Source of the DNA: Malurus cyaneus samueli
Taxonomy: Eukaryota > Chordata > Aves > Passeriformes > Maluridae
Direction of reading: 5' to 3'
NCBI GenBank assembly: GCA_009741485.1
Contig: CM019216.1
Coordinates: 46,508,863 to 46,572,862 of the forward strand
DNA: 64,000 bases
In this document: positions 56,701 to 64,000 of the stretch, in pieces
How the letters are laid out: the number at the start of each line of letters is the position of its first letter
Position numbering within the stretch: the stretch's first letter is position 1
The notes under the pieces: generated by a model
Databases searched by the model: none
What the model was told of the DNA's origin: nothing
What the model saw: the letters and a program-made list of their open reading frames with translations, nothing else
Made by a program: the position numbers and the translations under genes

Positions 56701-59700
56701 AGCAGTAGAATACTTCAGTTCAGTGCTTGAATTAACAGAAGTGACAATTCAACTGCTAAGCAATTTTTTGAAACTCAAGCAGTAAAATTATTTCTACCAC
56801 TTGAAAGTATTTTATCTAAGTGCCTACCAGGATCTTTGAAAACATTTGAATCAAGTCTGAAAAAGGAAGACACACATAAGAAAAAGGACACTTTGTTTTC
56901 CAAGAGGATGTCCATGTGAAATGGCAATTAGCTATTTTAACTTTTGTCTTTTAATATGAAATCATTGAGCTGCCATTTAGACACTACTGTAGAAACTGGT
57001 TCAGTGATTCTTCAATTTAACTGGAAAACTGGACAAAAGATGTTTAGGCAGTTTCACTGTATAGGATAGTCAGTATTGCTGTAAAAGCCCAAATTTTCAG
57101 GTAGAGTTTATGTGACCTACCAACACAGTGAAAATGTGGATTTTCCTAAATTATGGTAGCTTGGCTGTGCTGGCATTGAAGTTTTTAAGAGTCTAGCAAT
57201 CATTTCATGCAAATTTAATTCACAAAAAAAGAGAATTTTAATTTAGAAGTGGGTAATAATGTCCAAAATAAAATGAACTGTTTTAAAATTTCTTAACCTA
57301 CTGCAGTATGCACATAAAACACCTACATTCCTGCAGAATTTTCTTCTTCAAGAAGAAAATTTTCATACCTTCAAGAAAGGTAATTGAAACAGCTTCAAAA
57401 CTACATAAGAACATTGATTTTAAAAAATCATGTGGTTAAAGCTGTTTTAATAGGTAACAACCAGGAATGCTTACCTAATTCCCATTCCAAAAGTTTTAAG
57501 CAAAAAAGTCAAAAAGTGTGAAAAGCCTTAGATTTTTTTAGATTCTCTAATATAACTACTGTTACTGGATCATACTCTATGACTCAGATGTTTCAGAGTT
57601 TAAAAGAAAATACAAAAATCTCTCTTAACAGCTCTCAGGCACATGGTGTGACTCGGGGATGGAGCTGTATAGAGACAGGAGCTGGACTCAGGGATCCTTG
57701 AGGGTTCCTTCCAACTCATTCCATCCAACTTATTCTGTGCTTCTGTGACTTCTGTTAGAGGTTAAAAATTCAAGAGTGAAATTCTTGGACAGATTACATT
57801 TATAAGAGTAGTGTCAGAAATTTTCAACTCCATCAATCATAATTCAGTTTAATAAGTATATGAAAAACAGACTTAGCAATTCCATTCTTAATGGCAAAAA
57901 CAAGGAGGGCTTTCAATTATTGTACATTAAAATGACGAACAACCTTCACTTGTTTTGAAAAGAGGGAAACAAGATAATAATAATTCTAACCGTGCTTCCA
58001 TTTGAGATGAATATTGCCTATCTTATATCAACATACAAGCATCCTCTCTACTAACGGAAAAAACAGCCTTTAAATTTCAGTCCAAATGTCCTAATCTTTA
58101 CACACCTGCATGCACATTCACATACTCATACTGCTTACAGTGGCTCCAAACTGTTTTGGGGGACAGAAGAAAGAATTCCTGATCTGCAATTTTTCTTTCT
58201 GCATAACATAAAGACCACTGTAATTCTGACACAAGCTTCCTTGAAAAATCAAGGACATAAAAACATAAACATCAATTTTATATTTTTCTAAAAATGTCTT
58301 TTCTGAATACAATATAAGCATTTTGTAATCCTGAATTTAAAATACTACAACAGCACACAACAGTTGTGTGTTTTTTATTCTACGGGAAAATTTCTGCAGT
58401 TATTTTCAACTTTTTTCTTCAATTGCTAAAGGCTGAAGCACACAAACATCACAAACAATGACACTGTCTCAAAGGATCACAGCATTTTTTGTCAACATGT
58501 TTTGAAAGAGCTTTCTCAGATGATGCAGAACTCATAAAATATTAATGGATTCCAGAATTACTGTGTTGACTGTAACCACTCTGCTTCCATCAACCATTCC
58601 ACCTGTAGAAACTGAAGAAAATTCCTATGTTTTACAGTAGGGTTTCCACAAGCAATTTTAAGAGCTGCTATCTTTTCTTTTCTTGGTTGGTTGGTTTTTA
58701 TTGAGAAAAAACAATTTGGAGGTAAATTAATAGGTCCTAAAGAATACTCGTAACCTAAATCCAGATCCTCAGGGAGATAGACAATGGAAACTCTGAAAGA
58801 CTCTATGGAACAAGTAATTTTAGCTGAGTTTACTATCCCTATGCACATCACATATGGATATAAAGCTTGAGAAGAACTATTAGAATATGGGTATAATGAG
58901 TATCTCATTATAAAGGGAAGAATGTTAGCATATAATTGATATGATTCCTGCAACACCCTTAATTTATTTTACTTTGATTTTAAAGTCTCCTAAAAGAGGA
59001 GAGGAATAAGGATGTTGAATCTGCCCAGATGTCAGCTGCTGACTCAACATTGACTGAGAACAGATGAAAGAAGAAGTCACTGGAGTTGAAAACAACAGAA
59101 ATGCTTTCTGCCATGCCCAAAGGACAAAAAGAAGGAGATAATTGAAAAAGTCATGGCTAAAATAGTCAAGATGAGATTCTAGCTCACAAGGAAAAAAAAC
59201 CCAAAAAACAACAAACAAACCACCTTCCAGTCATGTGAGCAATTTGAACATGCACTATACTAAGCTTACATTCACTCAAACAAATAATTTTCTACATGAA
59301 GCTAGGGCTCAGGAGAGTTGATTTGCCTGTTTCTTTTCCTGCCAAAGCTTAGATGCCAATACACAGAAAACTTATCTAGATGTACTAAAGACACTTCAGG
59401 GAGGTCACAAGTATGGTAAAGAGTAGTCCAAAAGAAGCTGAGATTTAATCTGACCAAAGGCTCTCCTCATGGCTCTCTTGCTGGTAAGTGACCCAAAGAC
59501 AACAAGCAGCTATACACTTAGCATCCACAAATCCATGGCATCTTTATGGAAGGAATGACTGAAAGAACATCTCTGTCATAGGTTATTGTGCTTAAAACAA
59601 TAGACTGTAGAAGTGGTTGTCTACAATATGTTTTGCTTTTAGGTGACAAAGAAAAAAATCCAAACTTTCAGTCCTGACACATTAAAAAACATGCAAATCT

Positions 59701-61322
59701 GAAGAAAGTTTGTATCTCCATTTAGCAGTCCAATAAAGCCTTTCAAAAATGGATCTTGATGCTTGAGCTCAGAAATTACTTAAAAGCTACAATCACAGGT
59801 GATGTTTTAGCAGGGTAAAAGCCAATCTAAGGAAATTTCCAAAAGCAATGCATTACCATAACATGTAGCACTAAAGTATTGACCAAGTCAATGAGACTAT
59901 TCAATGAGGAAAAGGTGAATTAGAGATATTGATACTGTACAGTTTGCTCAATAACTTTTTGGTGGATTTCAAGCAGGTTCTATAGATTCAGCATCTGGTA
60001 ATCCTGACACCAGATCACAGAATATTTTTAATGAATCAATACACATTACACTATATAGTCCTTGAATCTGATGTTGTCTTTGCTCATTATAATTTGGTTC
60101 AGCTCATGTTAATGTCAGTCCCCCTTAGAATTGGCCCAGTACAGAAAGCACAAGTGTGCATCTTTGTTCTGTAAACCTTGGAGATTGCTCCATCTGTAAC
60201 TATAGAGAAGGCTTTGATTTCTGGGCATCTGGACTGAAGTCTCTTCTCAGAAATTTGGGAGAGCTTCAAATGCTGCAAAAGATACACAGCAGCACAGCTG
60301 TCTCTCATAAAATGGATTCAATGAACATGATGTTATCTCAAACCACAGAGCTGGCAGAAATTTTGCAGCTTCTAAAATATCTCCAAGAAGATACAAAACA
60401 TCTGAAGGGCTCTGCAACTGTGAGTTGTAGTAACTGCTTACCTAAATAATACAAAGGGCAACCCTTAGCATGTGTAAACAACAGGCTAGACTACATACTG
60501 ACTGTCTGACCATAATCAGAATTCCTGTGGGAACAGAAGCTAGCAATTTCTGAGAACATCTCACTTCTTTATGGCTACATAAGCTGATACGATATCACAA
60601 GTTAATTATTATGTCTGACTTTTGATGATTTATGTCATATGGATGGTCTGTGTTTTTGCTTTGGCTGCTTTGGTTTTTTATCTGAACCATACCAATGCCC
60701 CTGCATGATTACTCTATTCATTAGAAAATGCATCCAAAAATTAGGAAAAACCTGAAGAGTGGGTTCTTTGATGTTCAGTATGGCTTAATTCTGACATTTT
60801 TTACTGAAATTGACCATTAATATTTCATAAATATAATGTACTCATTGACTGGTCTCTAAAAATGTCTGTTTTCTTTCAGGCTCTCTTTATCATTTTCTCA
60901 GTATCTCAGTAATGGATCCTTTAGAGATCTGAAGCAAAGACCTGCATTTGAGCCCTCATTCTCTGTCAAATCTCACTAAAAACATAGAGGGATAATGGCC
61001 ATAAGGAGAAAAATAGGACATAAAAGCATAAACCACGTTTCCTTGGGAAAGCCCCATTGAAATAGTTTTCATAACCAACAAAAGATTATTGACTACTTGT
61101 ATAGATAATGTAACCCTCAATTAAATTTTAAAGAACAGTTGCTCTCTAATGGTCTTTTGCTTGCTTTGTTTGTTAAACTTATTAAATCATACTCACTTGG
61201 TCCACTGATGCTATCTGGTCCAGTTTTCATGACTTTGCAGAAGTGTTTTCTACAAATTTCTGTCCACCTGGTTGGCTTGTCTGGATTTTTTAAGAGTGCT
61301 AAGAGCTTGTCAAGATCTTTAT
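38672..61322 (-). CDS. TBC1D32: TBC1D32 (BROMI), C-terminal part, 12 coding exons, 5' end outside window
   Basis: Spliced minus-strand gene. Exons in transcript order: 61322-61197, 54993-54910, 54583-54541, 51264-51181, 50261-50217, 48327-48192, 46844-46772, 46470-46401, 45591-45489, 43159-43019, 41240-41052, 38791-38672; 1214 coding bases, about 404 residues, TAG stop at 38674-38672. Phases match at all eleven junctions. The end of the protein (motifs [30 protein letters not shown] and the MRTIRAQNT terminus) resembles vertebrate TBC1D32 as I remember it. The human protein is about 1257 residues, so roughly the last third is here. Known role: a cytosolic and ciliary protein that binds CDK20/CCRK and supports cilium assembly and Hedgehog signalling. 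The TBC-like region is reported to lack the GAP catalytic residues, and I see no IxxDxxR or YxQ motif in the reconstruction. Gene identity is secure; some middle exon borders are inferred. Confidence 0.9.
39761..40015 (+). mobile_element. CR1 LINE 3' end, sense to plus strand
   Basis: Contains the CR1 3' landmarks AGTGACAGGACAAGGGAGAA, GACTTCAAACTCAAAGAGGG, TGAGGAAGAACTTTATTCTG, GTGAGGCACTGAAACAGGTT, GGATGTCCCATTCCTGGAAG, TTCAGGCCAGGTTCAATGGG and a terminal TTTCCAACCCAAACCATT. It lies inside the last TBC1D32 intron, antisense to that gene. Confidence 0.93.
40260..40310 (+). repeat. Short tandem repeat, AGTTTTTAAG-containing
   Basis: CAGTTTTTAAG-type motif three times: 40260-40277 (with TCACGTTG), 40279-40291 (with ATG) and 40293-40310 (with TCACGTTG). 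Copies 1 and 3 are identical over 18 bases. Confidence 0.85.
41052..41240 (-). CDS. TBC1D32: TBC1D32 exon, core of C-terminal TBC-like domain
   Basis: 63 codons in phase 0 at both ends. Acceptor TTTCATCTAG, donor AAA|GTAAGG. It encodes [20 protein letters not shown], then a hydrophobic helix ([20 protein letters not shown]) and [20 protein letters not shown]. The pattern of W, LDW, a small hydrophobic helix and an FRHLQ helix is like the late helices of TBC domains, where a D-rich W segment precedes the A/L helix. This is one of the most secure exons, and its peptide is highly characteristic of BROMI. Confidence 0.96.
41241..43018 (-). other. TBC1D32: TBC1D32 intron (1.78 kb)
   Basis: Intron with donor GTAAGTGA at 43018 and acceptor CATCTAG ending at 41241. 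AT-rich, with no recognisable repeat or open exon-like segment. Confidence 0.85.
43019..43159 (-). CDS. TBC1D32: TBC1D32 exon
   Basis: 47 codons, phase 0 at both ends. Acceptor GTTAACCAG, donor CCCAG|GTAAGTGA (strong). It encodes [20 protein letters not shown], then [20 protein letters not shown] and SGFTPSQ. The first codon is ATG by chance; it is an internal methionine, not a start. The [13 protein letters not shown] segment is among the parts of BROMI that I recognise most clearly. Confidence 0.95.
43160..45488 (-). other. TBC1D32: TBC1D32 intron (2.33 kb)
   Basis: Intron with donor GTG|GTATCT at 45488 and acceptor CCAG ending at 43160. It contains A-rich simple sequence at 44468-44494 ((CAAAAA)n-like on the plus strand) and CAACAACATCATCATCAAC at about 43170-43190 just inside the acceptor side. 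No other gene signal. Confidence 0.8.
45489..45591 (-). CDS. TBC1D32: TBC1D32 exon
   Basis: 103 bases: one base completes an arginine codon (AG|A) from the upstream exon, followed by 34 codons, [20 protein letters not shown] and [14 protein letters not shown]. Acceptor TTTTGAAATAG. The donor GTG|GTATCT is only moderate, but it gives the phase 0 required by the next exon. The peptide is charged and helical and fits the BROMI sequence before the [10 protein letters not shown] segment. Confidence 0.86.
45592..46400 (-). other. TBC1D32: TBC1D32 intron (0.81 kb)
   Basis: Short intron with donor AG|GTACAT and acceptor GAAATAG. Nothing else was recognised in it. Confidence 0.8.
46401..46470 (-). 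CDS. TBC1D32: TBC1D32 exon
   Basis: 70 bases. Acceptor TTTTGTTTTAG (good). CC completes a threonine codon, followed by 22 codons ([22 protein letters not shown]), then AG, which joins the next exon as arginine. Donor AG|GTACAT. Short acidic helical segment. The phase fits both neighbours. Confidence 0.85.
46471..46771 (-). other. TBC1D32: TBC1D32 intron (0.3 kb)
   Basis: Short intron between the 46844-46772 and 46470-46401 exons, with donor A|GTAAGG and acceptor TTTTAG. The frame also stays open from the donor to 46677, but that is read-through into the intron. Confidence 0.7.
46772..46844 (-). CDS. TBC1D32: TBC1D32 exon
   Basis: 73 bases. Begins after GAAATTACAG in phase 0 and encodes [20 protein letters not shown] then DFLS, ending with one base (A) before the strong donor GTAAGGA. 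The A joins the next exon's CC as threonine. The pyrimidine tract before the acceptor is weak, so a nearby alternative start is possible. Placement rests on the donor and on phase agreement on both sides. Confidence 0.68.
46845..48191 (-). other. TBC1D32: TBC1D32 intron (1.35 kb)
   Basis: Intron with donor GAG|GTGATT and acceptor ATTACAG. It contains an exon-like open segment at 47449-47363 after a strong acceptor (listed separately) and an open stretch at 47932-47696 that I could not tie to any splice pair. Confidence 0.65.
47363..47449 (-). CDS. Possible alternative terminal exon of TBC1D32
   Basis: A strong acceptor (CTCTGTTTGTTTGCCAG) is followed by 28 open codons ([28 protein letters not shown]) and TAA. 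There is no usable GT donor before the stop, so it cannot be an ordinary internal exon. Its phase 0 entry matches the phase 0 donor at 48192. An ATTAAA poly(A)-like hexamer lies at 47190-47185. It could be a short-isoform 3' exon, a decayed exon or chance. Confidence 0.25.
   Translation of the reverse strand, partial: ECKGFTEMSGQGILQFDFSLRGYRKNTY
48192..48327 (-). CDS. TBC1D32: TBC1D32 exon, hydrophobic TBC-like segment
   Basis: 136 bases. One base completes a glutamate codon (GA|A), followed by 45 codons: [45 protein letters not shown]. Acceptor AAACTGTTATAG, donor GAG|GTGATTG, phase 0 into the 46844 exon. The [10 protein letters not shown] helix and [15 protein letters not shown] strand fit a TBC-fold helix and loop. 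I accept it because both phases fit and the composition is protein-like. The donor is moderate. Confidence 0.66.
48328..50216 (-). other. TBC1D32: TBC1D32 intron (1.89 kb)
   Basis: Intron with donor GA|GTAAGT and acceptor TGTTATAG. AT-rich, with no repeat or other exon that I could support. Confidence 0.6.
50217..50261 (-). CDS. TBC1D32: TBC1D32 small exon (45 nt)
   Basis: Begins after TTGACTGCTTAG. G completes an arginine codon (AG|G), followed by 14 codons [14 protein letters not shown] and GA before the strong donor GTAAGT; the GA joins the next exon as glutamate. The frame and the donor are convincing; the small size makes it easy to miss. An alternative, shifted frame gives a stop at the donor side. 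Confidence 0.6.
50262..51180 (-). other. TBC1D32: TBC1D32 intron (0.92 kb)
   Basis: Intron with donor CAG|GTCTTG and acceptor GCTTAG. It contains a GA-rich open stretch around 50509-50382 that lacks a donor in the needed phase (see rejected items). Confidence 0.6.
51181..51264 (-). CDS. TBC1D32: TBC1D32 exon with two open frames
   Basis: 84 bases between acceptor GACCTTGCAG and donor TTTCAG|GTCTTG. In the frame that joins both neighbours, T completes a serine codon, then 27 codons [27 protein letters not shown], then AG joins as arginine. A second frame is also open throughout ([20 protein letters not shown]...), but its phase fits neither neighbour. The chosen frame gives a W- and L-rich helix typical of a TBC or armadillo-like fold. 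Confidence 0.6.
51265..54540 (-). other. TBC1D32: TBC1D32 intron (3.28 kb)
   Basis: Intron with donor AAAG|GTATAC and acceptor CTTGCAG. Several exon-like segments (54168, 53771-53680, 52305-52284) were examined and left out because the phases do not chain. No mobile element recognised. Confidence 0.55.
54541..54583 (-). CDS. TBC1D32: TBC1D32 small exon (43 nt), tentative
   Basis: 43 bases. AT completes an aspartate codon (G|AT), followed by 13 codons [13 protein letters not shown], then AG joins the next exon's T as serine. Donor AAAG|GTATAC is good. The acceptor ATATTTAAG is weak (AAG, poor pyrimidine tract). It is included because it is the only segment found between 54910 and 51264 with the required start and end phases and a donor of this quality. 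Confidence 0.5.
54584..54909 (-). other. TBC1D32: TBC1D32 intron (0.33 kb)
   Basis: Short intron with donor G|GTCAGT and weak acceptor TTTAAG. Nothing else is seen in it. Confidence 0.5.
54910..54993 (-). CDS. TBC1D32: TBC1D32 exon
   Basis: 84 bases. Acceptor TTTGCTTCTTGCAG (strong). TT completes an isoleucine codon (A|TT), followed by 27 codons [27 protein letters not shown] and one base G before donor GTCAGT. Amphipathic helix followed by an FSTGNYK turn. The phase matches the upstream exon at 61197. Confidence 0.85.
55394..55412 (+). repeat. (CCAA)n simple repeat
   Basis: Four to five CCAA units inside a longer A/C-rich stretch from about 55370 to 55460, within a TBC1D32 intron. Confidence 0.85.
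57636..57752 (+). mobile_element. CR1 LINE 3' terminal fragment, sense to plus strand
   Basis: Reads AGGAGCTGGACTCAGGGATC, CTTGAGGGTTCCTTCCAACT and ends with TTATTCTGTGCTTCTGTGA, the diverged ATTCTATGATTCTATGA tail typical of avian CR1. About 115 bases, in a TBC1D32 intron. Confidence 0.85.
61197..61322 (-). CDS. TBC1D32: TBC1D32 exon, most 5' secure exon in window
   Basis: 126 bases. Acceptor TTTTTTACTTTTTCTAG (strong). AT completes the previous codon, followed by 41 codons [41 protein letters not shown] and one base A before donor GTGAGT. Helical, basic segment. The AT start requires an upstream exon ending with one base of a codon. Confidence 0.87.
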
Positions 61323-61352
61323 CTAGAAAAAGTAAAAAATAAGTTATTCTGT

Positions 61353-61448
61353 AGTGATCATACAATGATAGAATGGTTTGAGGCAAAAGGGACCTCAAAC
61401 ATCACAGTTCTAACCCTACTGCAACAGGTGTTTTTGGCAGACCTGCTA
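61353..61448 (-). mobile_element. CR1 LINE 3' terminal fragment, antisense
   Basis: CATACAATGATAGAATGGTT, then GGCAAAAGGGACCTCAAACA and CTACTGCAACAGGTG: the reverse complement of a CR1 tail. It starts about 30 bases from the acceptor side of the 61322 exon, so the element abuts a splice site. Confidence 0.75.
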
Positions 61449-61574
61449 AGAAAACACTACATATATATACCTTTTCCTAGGACTATTAAACTGGAGAAGC
61501 AGTCCTAAAGCTGATGACATTCTGCTTTGTACAAAATAGAAATATTAATTCTAATCACTGATGGGGTTTTGTGC

Positions 61575-62132
61575 TTATTTTGGCTAGGGTAGACTTCATT
61601 TTCTTCACATTGGCCGGTATGGGGCTATGTTTTGGATTTGCGTTGAACACACAGCTGATAATCTAGAGATGTTCTTGCTACTGCTGAGCAGTGCTTACGT
61701 ATATCTGGCCTTTTCTGCTTTCACACTGCTACCCTGGCAAGAAAGCTGGGTGTGTGTGGCAGATTGGGAGGGGACATTTAGTGGCATACCAGCTGGGATG
61801 GGTGGCCCAAACTGACCAAAGGCATATTTTATACCTTGTGGTATGCTCAGTACATAAAGTGGGGGAAGAAAGAGGAAGGGAAGGAACGTTCTGAGAGATG
61901 GTGACAGGATGACAGTTGTCATGGTGGTGTTCAGTCAAAGGTTGGACTCTGTGATGTCTGAGGTCTTTTCAAACCCAATTAATTCTGTGATTGCATTTGT
62001 CTCTCTGCAAACCATTACAGGTGATGGGGCCCTGCTCTCCTGCAGATGGCTGAACACCTGCCTGCCACCAGGATGCAGTGAATGAATTCCTTGGTTTGCC
62101 TTGCTTGCTGTGTGGCTTTTGTTTTCTCTGTT
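61575..62132 (+). mobile_element. Avian endogenous retrovirus LTR, truncated and interrupted
   Basis: Contains blocks I recognise from a common avian ERV LTR: TATGGGGCTATGTTTTGGAT, GCTGAGCAGTGCTTACGTAT, GGGAGGGGACATTTAG, AACTGACCAAAGGCATATTT, GCTCAGTACATAAAG (TATA-like), GGGGGAAGAAAGAGGAAGGG, GATGGCTGAACACCTGCCTG and GTGAATGAATTCCTTGGTTT. A CR1 tail sits inside it at about 61915-61992. The 3' end is lost where an antisense CR1 begins at 62135. No retroviral gene is present. Confidence 0.75.
61915..61992 (+). mobile_element. CR1 LINE tail inside the LTR
   Basis: TGGTGTTCAGTCAAAGGTTG followed by GACTCTGTGATGTCTGAGGT, CTTTTCAAACCCAATTAATT and CTGTGATTG is a CR1 3' end. LTR-like sequence flanks it on both sides, so it looks like an insertion into the LTR. 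Confidence 0.7.
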
Positions 62133-62134
62133 GT

Positions 62135-62830
62135 GGAATCATAGAATATGCTGACTTGCAAGGGACCCATCAGGATAATCAAGTCCAGCTCCCTGCCCTA
62201 CACAGGACACCCCAAGAGTCACACCATGTGCCTGAGAGCATTGCAGAAATGCTTCTTGAACTCAAACAGGCTTAGTGCTCTAACCACTTCCCTGGGGAGC
62301 CTGTTTCAGTGCCCAACCACCCTCTGGATGAATAACATTTTCCTGATATCTAATCTAAACTTATCCTGACTCAGCTTCATGCCATTTCCTTAAGTCTTGT
62401 CATTAGTCACAGCAGTGAAGACATCGGTAACTGCCACTCTGCTTCCACTCATGAGGATGCTGGAGACCAAAATGAGGTCTCCCCTCAGTCTGCTCCAGGC
62501 TGAACACACCAGGTGACCTCAAACACCCTCATACAGCTTCCCCTTCAGAATTTCACCATCCTCTCTGCCCACCTTCAGACATTCTAACACTTTAATGTAT
62601 TTTTGCTATTGTGGCACCCAAAACTGCCCTCAGGACTTGAGGTGAGGTCACCCCAGTGCAGAGCAGAGTGGGACAATCAATTCCCTTGACCAGCTGGCGA
62701 TGCTGTGCCTGATGCCCCCCTGGATATGGTTGGCCCTTCTGGCTGCCAGGGTGCTTGGTAACTACCAGGCAACTTGGTTCCCAGAGTACTCGATTCTGCT
62801 AAGCAAGGCTTTCTGGCCATCCTGAGGGGA
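62135..62830 (-). mobile_element. CR1 LINE fragment, antisense, about 0.7 kb
   Basis: Begins with a tail-like AATCATAGAATATGCTGACT and continues through CR1 landmarks read in reverse: CCTGCCCTACACAGGACACC, GGGGAGCCTGTTTCAGTGCC, CATTTTCCTGATATCTAATC, CTGACTCAGCTTCATGCCAT, GGTCTCCCCTCAGTCTGCTC, GGACTTGAGGTGAGGTCACC, CCCTTCTGGCTGCCAGGGTG. This is the longest CR1 copy here. Open frames over it are shadows. Confidence 0.93.
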
Positions 62831-63776
62831 GAAATAAAGATGGTACCTGAGAGAAGGCAAATGCACATGCACTCACTCCAGTTGTGCACTTCTCCTCCAC
62901 TGTGGGACCATGCAGTTCCCACCATTTTGAAAGTATTGCAGCCTACACTACTACTAACTATTCACTGAGTTGATGAAGGCTCTTCATACAAGATCTCCTT
63001 TGTTCTGTTTCTACATTTTGGAAACTATAGAAATGAATTCTGCTGTGAAAGGTGACTTCCATTAAAGCTTCAACAATTGTTTGAGCCAGACTATGTCTAT
63101 TTAGAATACTTTCTATTACTTTTACTTTGTTATAGCATTTCTGTTTAAAAACACTAATTTCAAATATCTTACTCTTTTAAGATTATTAGAATATTATGAT
63201 TTTGCAATTAATTTATTTTAAGCTCATCTAAAGACCTTAATGATTTATAATTAGTAGATTGTATCCCTGTCATTGGAATTTATTATACAATACATAATAT
63301 TTCAAAACAATCTTATTATAGCAACTTAATTATTATCATTAGAAATTATTCCAAATTAATTAACCTGAAATTTCTTTGTTATCCTCAAATAAATAAGTCC
63401 TCAATATCTTTCCAAATAACATGCAGTGATACTTAGAATAGCTTACTTATGAAAATTTAATGTGAAGAAGGATTTAACTCCTATAGTATTATCATGATTT
63501 CTAGTTCTTTCTCTGTCTTTTTTTGTTATTTCTATAACAGGTAATTATTGAAGAAAAAATGCTAGAACTGCAAAGCAGCACTCCTCTGTAAAAGTGAAAT
63601 AGTTATTTCCTCAAGGATTGCAGTAATTCAGTTTGGCAGACAAGGATCAGAGACTACAAGCTGAGATTTAATCAGTCAATTTACCAGAGACCCATGCAAC
63701 CAAAATACTGTAGTGCAGTCATGTATTTAATACATCCAATGCATACTGTAACTGGTATCATACTGTGGAAACTTAC

Positions 63777-63804
63777 TGCATCTTGTTCTCTTCCGCTTGC
63801 TTCC
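63777..63804 (-). CDS. Possible next upstream TBC1D32 exon (28 nt)
   Basis: A strong donor, ATGCA|GTAAGTTT, sits at 63777/63776. The frame ending in one base (A, giving asparagine with the next exon's AT) is open back to a stop, allowing GSKRKRTRC after a weak acceptor TTAAG. Phase agrees with the 61322 exon, but the acceptor is poor and the exon very short, so this is tentative. Confidence 0.3.
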
Positions 63805-64000
63805 CTTAACTTGTCATTAAATGTGGACTATCACTTCTACCAGCAGATCATCGCAGTACAAAAAAAAATAAAATAAAAAGACAGAACGCTAGGGTTTTTT
63901 TGGGATGAAAACAGCTTACAAAAACTCATGATACTAAATAAATACCAGCTCACTTTCACAATTTAGCAGGTGACTATAAGTTGCTCAACAATATTACCAT

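Larger units (their letters stand above)
54994..61196 (-). other. TBC1D32: TBC1D32 intron (6.2 kb)
   Basis: Largest complete intron in the window. It contains (CCAA)n-type simple sequence at 55394-55412, a plus-oriented CR1 3' end at about 57636-57752, A-rich sequence at about 59190-59222, and two open frames (58956-58558 minus, 60129-60449 plus) that I cannot assign. Confidence 0.8.
61323..64000 (-). other. TBC1D32: TBC1D32 intronic sequence up to the window edge
   Basis: Upstream of the first secure exon. Dominated by a retroelement block at 61353-62830 (listed separately), then AT-rich unique sequence from 62.83 to 64.0 kb with an A-rich stretch at about 63860-63880. Confidence 0.75.

Noticed and set aside
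61139..61342. Plus-strand open frame over the 61322-61197 exon
   Set aside because: Antisense shadow of the TBC1D32 exon, which has proper splice sites on the minus strand.
1..64000. Bacterial-type features: operons, CRISPR, IS elements, riboswitches, rRNA or tRNA genes
   Set aside because: None seen. The sequence has introns, CR1 and LTR fragments and vertebrate splice signals, so prokaryotic feature types do not apply.

Overview
The window looks like nuclear DNA from a bird. It is AT-rich (my estimate, roughly 36-38% GC), has no operon-like gene packing, and carries diverged CR1 LINE fragments with the avian 3' tail and avian endogenous-retrovirus LTR pieces. I see no bacterial or viral replicon, CRISPR array, rRNA or tRNA.

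Right-hand part (about 38.1 to 64 kb): the 3' third of one protein-coding gene on the minus strand, which I identify as TBC1D32 (BROMI/broad-minded, C6orf170 in human). I reconstructed twelve coding exons: 61322-61197, 54993-54910, 54583-54541, 51264-51181, 50261-50217, 48327-48192, 46844-46772, 46470-46401, 45591-45489, 43159-43019, 41240-41052 and 38791-38672. All are bounded by GT..AG, and the reading frame is kept across all eleven junctions. Together they encode about 404 residues ending in a TAG stop, including the C-terminal TBC-like region. The last five exons are the most secure. The three smallest or weakest-acceptor middle exons are inferred mainly from phase and peptide continuity. 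The 5' two thirds of the gene lie beyond position 64000; a very short possible further exon is at 63804-63777. In known biology TBC1D32 is a ciliary protein that works with the kinase CDK20 (CCRK) in cilium assembly and Hedgehog signalling.

Left-hand part (1 to about 38.1 kb): I find no convincing gene. It lies downstream of TBC1D32, on the side that faces MAN1A1 in the human arrangement, where a long gene-poor interval is expected. It holds homopolymer runs, two CR1 fragments, one or two antisense LTR remnants, a 53-bp tandem duplication, short inverted repeats and a possible SOX-type paired binding site.

Repeats: CR1 fragments at about 8.7-9.0, 17.5-17.75, 39.76-40.0, 57.64-57.75, 61.35-61.45, 61.9-62.0 and 62.1-62.8 kb. 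LTR-derived sequence is at 61.57-62.13 kb, and antisense at 25.8 kb and perhaps 27.4 kb. The 61.35-62.83 kb block is a mosaic of nested or abutting elements in the intron upstream of the first exon seen.

I found no clear sign of a new biological system. The observations most worth checking are a possible alternative terminal exon of TBC1D32 near 47.4 kb, the dual open frame in the 51.2 kb exon, and the nested retroelement block.
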